Virus record (IMG/VR): IMGVR_UViG_3300046817_000264
Coordinates: 1 to 24,149 of that record
Strand: one strand, 5' to 3'
Source of the DNA: a virus
DNA length: 24,149 bases
Shown here: positions 15,483 through 21,395 of the stretch, in pieces
Layout of the letters: every line of letters starts with the position of its first letter
Numbering within the stretch: the stretch's first letter is position 1
The notes under the pieces: model-generated
Databases searched by the model: none
What the model saw: the letters and a program-made list of their open reading frames with translations, nothing else
What the model was told of the DNA's origin: nothing
Position numbers and translations under genes: made by a program

Positions 15483-16666
15483 GCTTGGTTCGGTCCCAGC
15501 GGCAGGAACCGCGGCGGGGTCCAAGGTGACTGCGCCCGCGTGCGCGGGATGTAGCGGGCCGTGGCGTGCGAGCCGTGAACCAGCGCGCCGAAGTAGCTCG
15601 ACGCCTGATTCAGCACGTTGCCGGCGTCCTGCTGGCCGCGGGCCGCCTTGGCATTCGCCAGAGCGAGCAGGAAGACGAGCTCGCCGTCGAACGAGGTGTA
15701 GTTGTCATCCTCGTGCGAGCTACCGTCGACGAAGGGCATCAGGCCGAAGTAGCCCTTGATCCAGAGCGTGTAGGCCGCCTGCGGCGCCGGGAAAATCTCG
15801 ATGCACGACTTGATTTCGTACCGGGCCGGCCAGCCGAAGTTGATGTTGGCGCGCGTGTAGTACTCCGGCGGGATGCCTTCGATCAGGTTGTACCACGCCT
15901 GGTTAAGATCCTCGAAGCCGACCCACGTAATCTTGTAGGGGTCCAGCAGCAGCTGACAGCCGCCGTTCGGCGCGTTGAGCGCGTAGTAGCGCTGCCCCGG
16001 CACCATCGTCCAGCGGAAGAAGCGCTCCATGTTGCGGGCGCGGAATTTGACGTCCAGCTGCTTCTGCGCGTCGCTCAGAAACTCGTTGCAGAAGTCCACC
16101 ATGCCCGGCGGGGGGTTGTCGGCCTGCGCCGCGTACCCGAGGCGGATCAGCATACGGCGGCGCAGCGCGCCCAGCGTCTCGAGCTTGAACTGCTGCGCCA
16201 GCGTGCCCGTCATCAGGCCCGTCTCGCAATTGCAGTTGAAGTCGTCGGTCAGGTCTTCGATCGTTACCGACAGCGTGACCGACGCGGAGCCGAAAGCCGA
16301 CTCAGGAATCGACCACGACCACATCGACGAGCCCGGAATGGCCGTCAGCGAATATGTGGCGTCCAGCGCGTACAGCACATACGAGGTCGTAGTGAGGTCC
16401 GAGTTGACCGTCTCAAAACTGATGTTGTTGAAGAAGTTCTGCGGCTCAGCGTCGCTCGTAATCAAGTTGAGCGTAGCCGTGCCGCTCGCGTCCACGCTTT
16501 CGAAAAACGCGGCGATGTCCGTGCCGTCAAACGCGGGCGGCGAAGGACTGACAGACCCCAGCACGGGGCTGTTCAGATTGAACCCGTTGGTAGCTACGGC
16601 ACCCGGCAGGATGTTGTTTACGGTCGTGTACTCGGTCGTTACCGAGAGCACTGTCGGATTGGTCAC
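15479..16666 (-). CDS. head-to-tail adaptor (gp11/tail tubular protein A-like) with extra N-terminal domain
   Basis: A 395-residue protein starting with GTG at 16666 in a GTGA overlap. The C-terminal half (residues about 155-380) has the adaptor pattern: LRRRMLIRLGYAAQADNPPP, then DFCNEFLSDAQKQLDVKFR, FRWTMVPGQRYYAL, ITWVGFEDL and a helical LVFLLALANAKAARGQ. These proteins form the ring between portal and nozzle. Typical members are about 200 residues, so residues 1-150 are an additional domain; they are low in charge and beta-rich, with SVTTEYTTVNNILPG and SVTLSVTIEDL, and end in a short CNC motif. That domain could project from the neck or bind a neighbouring protein. Gene order, directly before the nozzle, agrees with the call. 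Confidence 0.78.
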   Translation of the reverse strand: MTNPTVLSVTTEYTTVNNILPGAVATNGFNLNSPVLGSVSPSPPAFDGTDIAAFFESVDASGTATLNLITSDAEPQNFFNNISFETVNSDLTTTSYVLYALDATYSLTAIPGSSMWSWSIPESAFGSASVTLSVTIEDLTDDFNCNCETGLMTGTLAQQFKLETLGALRRRMLIRLGYAAQADNPPPGMVDFCNEFLSDAQKQLDVKFRARNMERFFRWTMVPGQRYYALNAPNGGCQLLLDPYKITWVGFEDLNQAWYNLIEGIPPEYYTRANINFGWPARYEIKSCIEIFPAPQAAYTLWIKGYFGLMPFVDGSSHEDDNYTSFDGELVFLLALANAKAARGQQDAGNVLNQASSYFGALVHGSHATARYIPRTRAQSPWTPPRFLPLGPNQA

Positions 16667-16857
16667 TTGCCCGCCAGTGAGTCACCGAGCTTTGCCCGAG
16701 CCTTACCCTTTATCTCGGCTTCCTTCGAAGCAGAGATGTTGCCGGCGCGGAAAGAGCGCGTGGCGCCGCCAATGGCGAGCCGAGCGTGCTTCTTGTCGCC
16801 GATCGGGAAACCTTCAGCGCCCTTGGGGCCGCCGCCGACTGGTTCTGTACGAGCCAT
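16663..16857 (-). CDS. small basic phage protein
   Basis: A 64-residue protein from ATG 16857, one base after the stop of the 54-residue gene and with GGAG about nine bases upstream. An in-frame ATG at 16887 lies inside the upstream gene and is not needed. It is rich in Gly, Lys, Arg and Ala with no hydrophobic core, so it may be flexible or nucleic-acid binding. The C-terminus (AKLGDSLAGK) resembles that of its neighbour (KPLGEALAGSK). The family is not recognised. It is coupled by GTGA to the adaptor gene. Confidence 0.68.
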   Translation of the reverse strand: MARTEPVGGGPKGAEGFPIGDKKHARLAIGGATRSFRAGNISASKEAEIKGKARAKLGDSLAGK

Positions 16858-16858
16858 C

Positions 16859-17023
16859 CTACTTACTCCCGGCGAGTGCTTCGCCAAGTGGTTTACCTGT
16901 TACGGGCGCGACCCCCGGCTTGCGATGCGCATTATACGTCTTTGCGGCGATCGTCTTCGCTTCCTTGAGCGGGACGCCCTTGGCTACGTAACTATCCCGA
17001 ATGTGCTCGTACTGCGCAGGCAC
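16859..17023 (-). CDS. 54-residue basic phage protein, GTG start
   Basis: A short gene read from GTG at 17023 to TAG at 16859. A GGAG ribosome site at 17030-17033 is spaced six bases from the GTG. The sequence opens MPAQYEHIRDSYVAKG and continues KEAKTIAAKTYNAHRKPG, a helical, Lys-rich pattern I associate with small proteins in phage structural clusters. It ends in PLGEALAGSK. Without this gene there would be an unexplained gap of more than 220 bases in a gapless operon. Its ribosome site directly follows the T-tract of a terminator, so its expression may depend on read-through. Confidence 0.72.
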   Translation of the reverse strand: MPAQYEHIRDSYVAKGVPLKEAKTIAAKTYNAHRKPGVAPVTGKPLGEALAGSK

Positions 17024-17029
17024 CTGAGT

Positions 17030-17033
17030 CTCC
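17030..17033 (-). promoter_or_regulatory. ribosome binding site deciding the GTG start of the 54-residue gene
   Basis: GGAG on the minus strand is placed six bases before GTG 17023. It follows the five-T tract of the upstream terminator with no gap. An in-frame TTG at the end of the T-tract has no room for a ribosome site, which favours the GTG. Confidence 0.6.
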
Positions 17034-17061
17034 AAAAAGGCCCCGGCGATTAAGCCGGGGC
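17034..17061 (-). terminator. rho-independent terminator
   Basis: On the minus strand a perfect eight-base-pair stem (GCCCCGGC paired with GCCGGGGC, positions 17040-17061) encloses a six-base loop TTAATC. It is followed by C and five T residues (17034-17038). It lies 24 bases after the stop of the 118-residue gene, a classic position. It would end much of the capsid-side transcription before the small, adaptor and tail genes, unless read-through occurs. Confidence 0.82.
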
Positions 17062-17084
17062 AACTTACTCACCCACCCTCGAAA

Positions 17085-17441
17085 CTATGCGGTGGCTTCA
17101 CCGAGAAGCGCCTCAACTTCACCGGCGGGCTCACCGGCGACAGTTGCCTCGTCAATAGCGGCTTGCAGCTTTGGAATGCCGCCGCCATTGGCGTGACCGT
17201 AGATTGCAGCGACGAACGAGGAGCCCTTGCTCCCGTCTTCGTTGGTCGTCTGGCGATAGCGATTCTCGAGGCGTACGAATTCCTCTTCGGCAGACGGCGC
17301 CGCGCGGTCCATCAGGACTTCGCGGACGATGCTCGTCTCAGGGTGTACGGACTCAAGAATGTGGCGCTCCCAAGCAGGAAAAGCGGCCTCGATGGTCACG
17401 CTTTCATTGCGGCGAACGCGGAGAAGGTAGCCTTTAATCAT
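17085..17441 (-). CDS. phage protein of unknown function between capsid and neck genes
   Basis: A 118-residue protein starting at ATG 17441 with a CGGAGA ribosome site. It opens with MIKGYLLRVRRNESVTIEAAFPAWERHIL, shown here only as MIKGYLLRVRR and AFPAWERHIL, both of which look ordered. Acidic helical segments (SAEEEFVRLENRYRQ) and an Ala/Glu-rich C-terminal tail follow. No enzyme motif or membrane segment is visible. It lies between a strong hairpin on its 5' side and a terminator on its 3' side, so it forms its own small unit. Its place next to the capsid genes suggests a head-completion or accessory role, but that is a guess. Confidence 0.72.
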   Translation of the reverse strand: MIKGYLLRVRRNESVTIEAAFPAWERHILESVHPETSIVREVLMDRAAPSAEEEFVRLENRYRQTTNEDGSKGSSFVAAIYGHANGGGIPKLQAAIDEATVAGEPAGEVEALLGEATA

Positions 17442-17473
17442 TGTATGTCTCCGAGGTTTGGTGGTGAAGGAAA

Positions 17474-17503
17474 CCCTCGGTACTTATCGCTAAGTACCGA
17501 GGG
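17474..17503 (-). terminator. perfect 13-bp inverted repeat, likely bidirectional terminator or processing hairpin
   Basis: The arms CCCTCGGTACTTA (17474-17486) and TAAGTACCGAGGG (17491-17503) are exact reverse complements around a four-base loop. They lie 15 bases after the stop of the 87-residue gene. On the minus strand the stem is followed by TTTCCTT, a weak T-tract, so termination may be partial, or the hairpin may protect the 3' end of the abundant capsid mRNA. The symmetry would allow the same structure on the plus strand. Confidence 0.7.
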
Positions 17504-17517
17504 GTTGTTACATCGTC

Positions 17518-17781
17518 TTAGTTACCGAGCAGATACACCGTCTTGGCAGTCGAAACCTTGATGTAGCGGTTGTTCAGGTTAATGGACAGGAATCCATTGG
17601 CCGGAACGGTGCCAACCGAGGTGTACGAACTGTCATCCGGGCTCGTCTCGACTACGACCGTGCCCGAATCCGGGTTGAACGCGATCACGTCGTAATTCGG
17701 CTGAAATGGCGCAGGCTGCCCCGGAGGGGTGTTCTGCGGGACCAGATCGGTAGCCGTGTTGTTGATAACGAGAAGTCTCAT
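17518..17781 (-). CDS. small beta-rich protein next to capsid, decoration-like
   Basis: An 87-residue protein. ATG at 17781 has GGGAG about six bases upstream and is preferred to an in-frame ATG at 17826 that lies inside the capsid gene. The sequence is mostly short beta strands with a Pro-rich loop (PPGQPAPFQP), then FNPDSGTVVVETS, SYTSVGTVPANGFLSINL and YIKVSTAKTVYLL. A small beta-sandwich encoded straight after the major capsid protein is typical of capsid decoration or stabilising proteins, but I recognise no specific family. The gene lies 16 bases after the capsid stop and just before a strong hairpin, so it should be expressed together with the capsid. Confidence 0.68.
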   Translation of the reverse strand: MRLLVINNTATDLVPQNTPPGQPAPFQPNYDVIAFNPDSGTVVVETSPDDSSYTSVGTVPANGFLSINLNNRYIKVSTAKTVYLLGN

Positions 17782-17797
17782 GTTTGCTTGCTCCCTA

Positions 17798-18886
17798 TTA
17801 CGCCAGCGCCAGTACGGCATGCGCATTGCGCTTGCCGGTCGTGAACGCAGCCTTTGAGGTCAGGCCCCAGTAGTGTACATAGCGGTCGTACACGCGAGGG
17901 GGACGGCGCGAAACCATCCAGTGACCCGTAATCGGGCGCAGCTGAATGAATTTCGAGTTGAGGAAGTAGCAACGGCTCTTCCAGGGCACGGTCGGCGTGT
18001 CCAGGGTGTCGATGTCGTCAAACACCGGGTCCCAGATCACTTCGACGCCCTTGAAGTACAGGCCGGTCGAGGTCTTCGAGCCGACGCCGCCATCAAGAGT
18101 TGTGGCCTGCTTGTTGCCGGTGCTGCCACCGAGGAACACCTGACGCTGAATCGCGCCGCCCGGAGAACCGGCAGCTGCACGATAGGCGTCGATGAAGTCT
18201 TCACCCGCGAGGATGAAGTCGGGGGCCATGCCGCCAACGCGGATACAGAAACGCCATGCCTTTTCCATCGACTCCAGGAAGTCTGCAGCAGTCGACCCGA
18301 GGGTCAGATCGCTGTAATTCCTCCACCACGAGTTTGCGCTCGTGCTGGCGTCGATACCACCAACGGTCGTCTGCGCCGGCACCGTGCTGACCAGAAGGTC
18401 GAGGCCCGGAATGTCGGTCGTGGACTGCGTACCGTCGCGGTGGATCATGATGTCGAAGTTCTGGACAAAGCCCAGCTTCAACGTCTCGAGGTTCTCCTCG
18501 AGAAGATTCGTCAGCTGCACCTTCTCAGCATCCGTGGGGGTGCTGGACCGATCGTCGGTCATGATGATGCCGTTCTGCGCGAGCTCGTCCTCGTTCAGAC
18601 CGAAACCGTCGTGGAAGGCGCCCCAAACGTACTTGGCCTGCTGCAAAGTGCGCTTGCGGTTGTAGCTGACCTGGCTGTCGCCAAAGTAGCTCTGGAAGTT
18701 GCTATCGTTCTGATAGCGCAGCTGCTCTACAACGTACTGAAGACCGCCCGAATAGTCCTTTTTGGACCCCATGAACTTATTGAGCAACGGATGCGCAATG
18801 TTGTACTGGTCGATCGGGTCATTCTTCAGGAAGTAGTCAATCGCTGCCTTGCCGGCGTACGCCAGCTGTTCAGTGGTGAAAGGCAT
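17798..18886 (-). CDS. major capsid protein
   Basis: A 362-residue protein with a strong ribosome site, AGGAG, seven to eight bases before ATG 18886. The N-terminus (TTEQLAYAGKAAIDYFLKND, residues 4-23) and the GAFHDGFGLNEDELAQNGI segment are features I associate with capsid proteins of short-tailed phages. The length and the alpha/beta pattern fit the HK97 fold. The last third contains RCYFLNSKFIQLRP and a conserved-looking RYVHYWGLTSKAAFTTGKRN, typical of the capsid C-terminus. There is no protease domain or long N-terminal delta region, in keeping with a separate scaffold protein upstream. The gene is preceded by the longest non-coding stretch of the late operon, 123 bases, which may hold its own promoter. 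Confidence 0.85.
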   Translation of the reverse strand: MPFTTEQLAYAGKAAIDYFLKNDPIDQYNIAHPLLNKFMGSKKDYSGGLQYVVEQLRYQNDSNFQSYFGDSQVSYNRKRTLQQAKYVWGAFHDGFGLNEDELAQNGIIMTDDRSSTPTDAEKVQLTNLLEENLETLKLGFVQNFDIMIHRDGTQSTTDIPGLDLLVSTVPAQTTVGGIDASTSANSWWRNYSDLTLGSTAADFLESMEKAWRFCIRVGGMAPDFILAGEDFIDAYRAAAGSPGGAIQRQVFLGGSTGNKQATTLDGGVGSKTSTGLYFKGVEVIWDPVFDDIDTLDTPTVPWKSRCYFLNSKFIQLRPITGHWMVSRRPPRVYDRYVHYWGLTSKAAFTTGKRNAHAVLALA

Positions 18887-19009
18887 TGAAGTCTCCTGAA
18901 AGAAATGGGTTTAACCACTTGCTTTCAGGTCGACGAACCTGTGCTTACCCTGAACGACGGGGAGGCGCTGTGCAGCGCGGTTGATTTAACGTCTTACGTT
19001 CACCGCGGA
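18887..19009 (-). other. 123-base leader of the capsid gene with a short palindrome
   Basis: This is the longest non-coding gap in the late region. It contains the capsid ribosome site at its 3' end and a near-perfect palindrome, GCGCTGTGCAGCGC at 18965-18978. I see no convincing -35/-10 pair and no T-tract, so neither a promoter nor a terminator can be called with confidence. Confidence 0.4.
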
Positions 19010-19774
19010 TTAGACGGCAACAAGCCAGCCCTTGTCAAGTCCCGGCCTCGCCTCGGCCTGCGACAGCTGGACGACTTCACCGGCGTTGAGCGTGTCATTG
19101 GGGCGGAAAGTGTGCCCGTGGACCGCCTTGTAGCTCCGTATCGTCTGGTTGATTGCCTCCAAACGATAGGGGACTGCTTTGGGCCGTTCGAACGTCTCTT
19201 CTGGCGTCCAGAGCGGGAAGAATTCCTTGAGGGGGCCCGAAACCGGCCGAATGGGGTAATTTCGGCTCCAATTAGCCAATTCCTTCATCCGCTGCTTCGC
19301 ATAGTGGCTCGGAGGGCCGGTTTTCGGCCGCGGGATCTTGTTTCGCTGGTCCGCGTCGTGGAAGTACACGCGGCCGGTGCCGAAAAGGTCGATTCCGGTC
19401 ACTACGACCGGCCAGGCGCCTAACATGCACGCCACGGCGACTGCAGTCACGCCGGAGTTGGCCGCGAACTTCCACCCAACGAGCCGATAGTCCGCCCACG
19501 AGTGCTGGTTGATGATTGGGACGCCGTAGGGGCGCAGATACTCTTCCATGTGGATGCGGCGGGCACAGTGGATCTTGTCGACGTTCACGATGAAGTCGAC
19601 TTTGTAGTGCCCCTGATGAAAACCGTGCTCATTGGCCGAAATCACGATGCCCGGCTTGAATCCAGCTTCGTCCAGCTTCGGAAGATCGAGGCGCGCGGAG
19701 GGCCCGCCGCCGATTACAAGCGCCGGTTGACCAACATACGTCTCGAGTAGGTCAACTATAGTGCCCGGTGCCAT
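19010..19774 (-). CDS. DUF115/MptE-like Rossmann-fold protein, putative sugar or phosphotransfer enzyme
   Basis: A 254-residue protein from ATG 19774, overlapping the metalloprotease gene by 19 bases. A Rossmann-type start, PALVIGGGPSARL (residues 17-29), holds the GGGPS motif. It is followed by ISANEHG and FIVNVDKIH. A second block, ANSGVTAVAVACMLGA (105-120), leads to VVVTGIDLFGTG (123-134), matching the SGxxAxxxAxxLG and GxDL elements of the DUF115 / 6-hydroxymethylpterin pyrophosphokinase MptE-like family. Members include Maf glycosyltransferases that move nonulosonic acids onto flagellin. The last 35 residues (RPNDTLNAGEVVQL, then a Gly near the end) look like a small added phage domain. 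A sugar-transfer role in virion assembly is possible but inferred. Confidence 0.65.
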   Translation of the reverse strand: MAPGTIVDLLETYVGQPALVIGGGPSARLDLPKLDEAGFKPGIVISANEHGFHQGHYKVDFIVNVDKIHCARRIHMEEYLRPYGVPIINQHSWADYRLVGWKFAANSGVTAVAVACMLGAWPVVVTGIDLFGTGRVYFHDADQRNKIPRPKTGPPSHYAKQRMKELANWSRNYPIRPVSGPLKEFFPLWTPEETFERPKAVPYRLEAINQTIRSYKAVHGHTFRPNDTLNAGEVVQLSQAEARPGLDKGWLVAV

Positions 19775-20217
19775 TTGAGTTGAAAATACCGTGAGGTCAG
19801 CGTGAATTCTTTTTCGTCCATCACCCGATACTTCAGCAGAAGCTTGCGGTAGTACGCCATGAAGACCGGACCGTGGTCCTGAATCTTCGCACCGTACTTA
19901 TCGAAGCCGATCTGATGCGCGCACTCGTGCAGCACCGTCGCATAGTTCATCCCGCCCCGCCCGCGGCGGCTGGGGCCCTGCATCGAGATGGTCCGCATGG
20001 CCGGAACGTTCCAGCTGTAGCGGTTCGACGGGCCCTGAATGACCTTTACCGGCTTGCAGCGCTCGCCTGCGAGCGCTTCATCCGCGAGGGCTTGGCAATC
20101 AGCGAGTGTGAGGGTGCAGACGTTCCAGGTTTCATGGCTGGCTTCCCAACGATAAACCGAATCGCGCTGCGGGTCGCTCGCATCAGCTTTTGCCTTCGAT
20201 TTGCGCACCCGCTGCAC
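19756..20217 (-). CDS. SprT/WLM-type zinc metallopeptidase, HExxH
   Basis: A 153-residue protein. The zinc motif HECAH is at residues 97-101, within ATVLHECAHQIG, and a third ligand, His115, lies in DHGPVFMAYY, an HExxH plus HGxxF arrangement as in SprT-like proteins. The annotated start is GTG 20217; GTG 20208, with GAGG nine bases upstream, is an alternative that would remove three residues. Before the catalytic helix lie SNRYSWN and a basic segment. The protein is short and has no C-terminal zinc ribbon. Its place between scaffold and capsid suggests processing of scaffold or another head protein. That is an inference, because capsid proteases of tailed phages are usually serine enzymes. 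Confidence 0.78.
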   Translation of the reverse strand: MQRVRKSKAKADASDPQRDSVYRWEASHETWNVCTLTLADCQALADEALAGERCKPVKVIQGPSNRYSWNVPAMRTISMQGPSRRGRGGMNYATVLHECAHQIGFDKYGAKIQDHGPVFMAYYRKLLLKYRVMDEKEFTLTSRYFQLKWHRAL

Positions 20218-20225
20218 CCTCGCAT

Positions 20226-21380
20226 TTAGTTGCCGTCCCCCGCCAGCGAGAAGTCTATCGCTTCGCGCAGCGATTTGGGAGCCGCTTTTGCGCCACTCGT
20301 CCCACTTGGCGATACCGGCCTCATTGGCTGGCCTTTTTTCGCCGGGGCGAACTGGCCCGTGACGGGATCACGCACCATTGCCACGCTGCCAGGCGCGGCC
20401 GCGGGCGCCGGGGCCGCCGCAGGCGCCGGGGGCAGCTTCACGCTGGCCCAAGCCCGCTGAAAGGCCGCTTTCCACTGCCGGGGCGGCAGATCCTTGAACG
20501 CTTCGCTCAGCGGACCGACGATCAGGTCGTACTTGCGCTGGTAGTCCGGGTCGGACGCCTGCAACTGGTCGCCGAGCTCATTCATTTCGGAAATCGCGAT
20601 GTTGCGCTCTGCAGTGGCCTCTTGCTCGGACTTAGTGCGAGCCGCAGTCGCGGTATACGCCGCTGATGCGCGGTTGCGCGCCTCACGAGCGACCGCAATC
20701 TCCTGCGCGTGGTCCGTGGTTATCTGCCCGTAGCGCACCGCCTGCTGCAGATCCTCGTGCTTCGAGAGGAAATCCACACCAGGCACCGTCTTGCCCATGC
20801 GCAGCGCGACGCCCTCGAGCATCGTCTGCAGCGCCTGCTGGCAGCGATCGAGGCCGGCCGGGTCTTGCCCGTTGAAGTCGCGCAGGAACGTGATGATCCC
20901 GCCGAACTGCTCTGGCGTCGCGCCAGTGGACATCACAGCTTCGACAAGCTTGCCCTGATTCTCGATCGTAGCGTCTTTTTCCTTGACCGCAGAAACCAGA
21001 GAAGTGATACGCTCACGAGCGCGTTCACTCCACTCAGCAGGAACAGGATCGTTCACATGATCGGCAGCCTTTTTCTCGGTGCTCTTATCCTCGCCCTCTT
21101 TAGCAGCACCGTCCGCGGCATCCTTGGCGTCGTCCTTTTTCTCGTCCTTGCCTGCGCCGCTACCTTCTTCACCCTTAGCCTCGCCGGCAGCTTCATCAGC
21201 TGGCTTTTTGGGGCCGCGGGCGGGAGCTGAATCGACTCCGGCGCTGATCGCACTGAGCAATTCCGCTTTCGGATCTGCTGCCGGAGTCTCTACAGCCGGC
21301 GTCTCTACTGACGGCGTCGAATCGACACTAATGTCGCTTTCGAGCTCTGCTGCCGGTGTCTGATTTTCTTCTGTTGTCAT
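20226..21380 (-). CDS. scaffolding-like protein
   Basis: A 384-residue protein from ATG 21380. Residues 1-110 are disordered and extremely charged, with Glu/Asp/Lys/Ala runs such as KDEKKDDAKDAADG. Helical segments follow (RARERITSLVSAVKEKD at about 120-136, then a long helix at about 230-270). The C-terminal third has an Ala/Pro linker and a basic tail ending SLREAIDFSLAGDGN. Lying between portal and capsid, with high charge, coiled-coil helices and no catalytic motif, this is the usual profile of an assembly scaffold that binds coat through a basic C-terminal helix. The neighbouring metallopeptidase may cleave it. A tail or core protein is less likely in this position. Confidence 0.75.
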   Translation of the reverse strand: MTTEENQTPAAELESDISVDSTPSVETPAVETPAADPKAELLSAISAGVDSAPARGPKKPADEAAGEAKGEEGSGAGKDEKKDDAKDAADGAAKEGEDKSTEKKAADHVNDPVPAEWSERARERITSLVSAVKEKDATIENQGKLVEAVMSTGATPEQFGGIITFLRDFNGQDPAGLDRCQQALQTMLEGVALRMGKTVPGVDFLSKHEDLQQAVRYGQITTDHAQEIAVAREARNRASAAYTATAARTKSEQEATAERNIAISEMNELGDQLQASDPDYQRKYDLIVGPLSEAFKDLPPRQWKAAFQRAWASVKLPPAPAAAPAPAAAPGSVAMVRDPVTGQFAPAKKGQPMRPVSPSGTSGAKAAPKSLREAIDFSLAGDGN

Positions 21381-21395
21381 GGGTGGCTCTCTACG

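Noticed and set aside
15566-17053. Long Arg-rich plus-strand open frame of 495 codons
   Set aside because: It lies opposite the adaptor and small genes, which have matching motifs and coupled starts. High-GC DNA gives long antisense frames, and the Arg-rich composition is typical of such shadows.
18965-18978. Palindrome before the capsid gene as a terminator or operator
   Set aside because: It has no T-tract and no known operator match. I listed it only as part of the leader.
20220-20225. ATG directly after the scaffold stop as the start of the metallopeptidase
   Set aside because: It is in a different frame from the HECAH motif. The usable starts are GTG at 20217 or 20208.
20709-21230. Plus-strand open frame with several hydrophobic stretches, resembling a membrane protein
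   Set aside because: It is antisense to the Lys/Glu-rich part of the scaffold gene. Reverse complements of AAG and GAG codons give Leu and Phe, so the hydrophobicity is an artefact.
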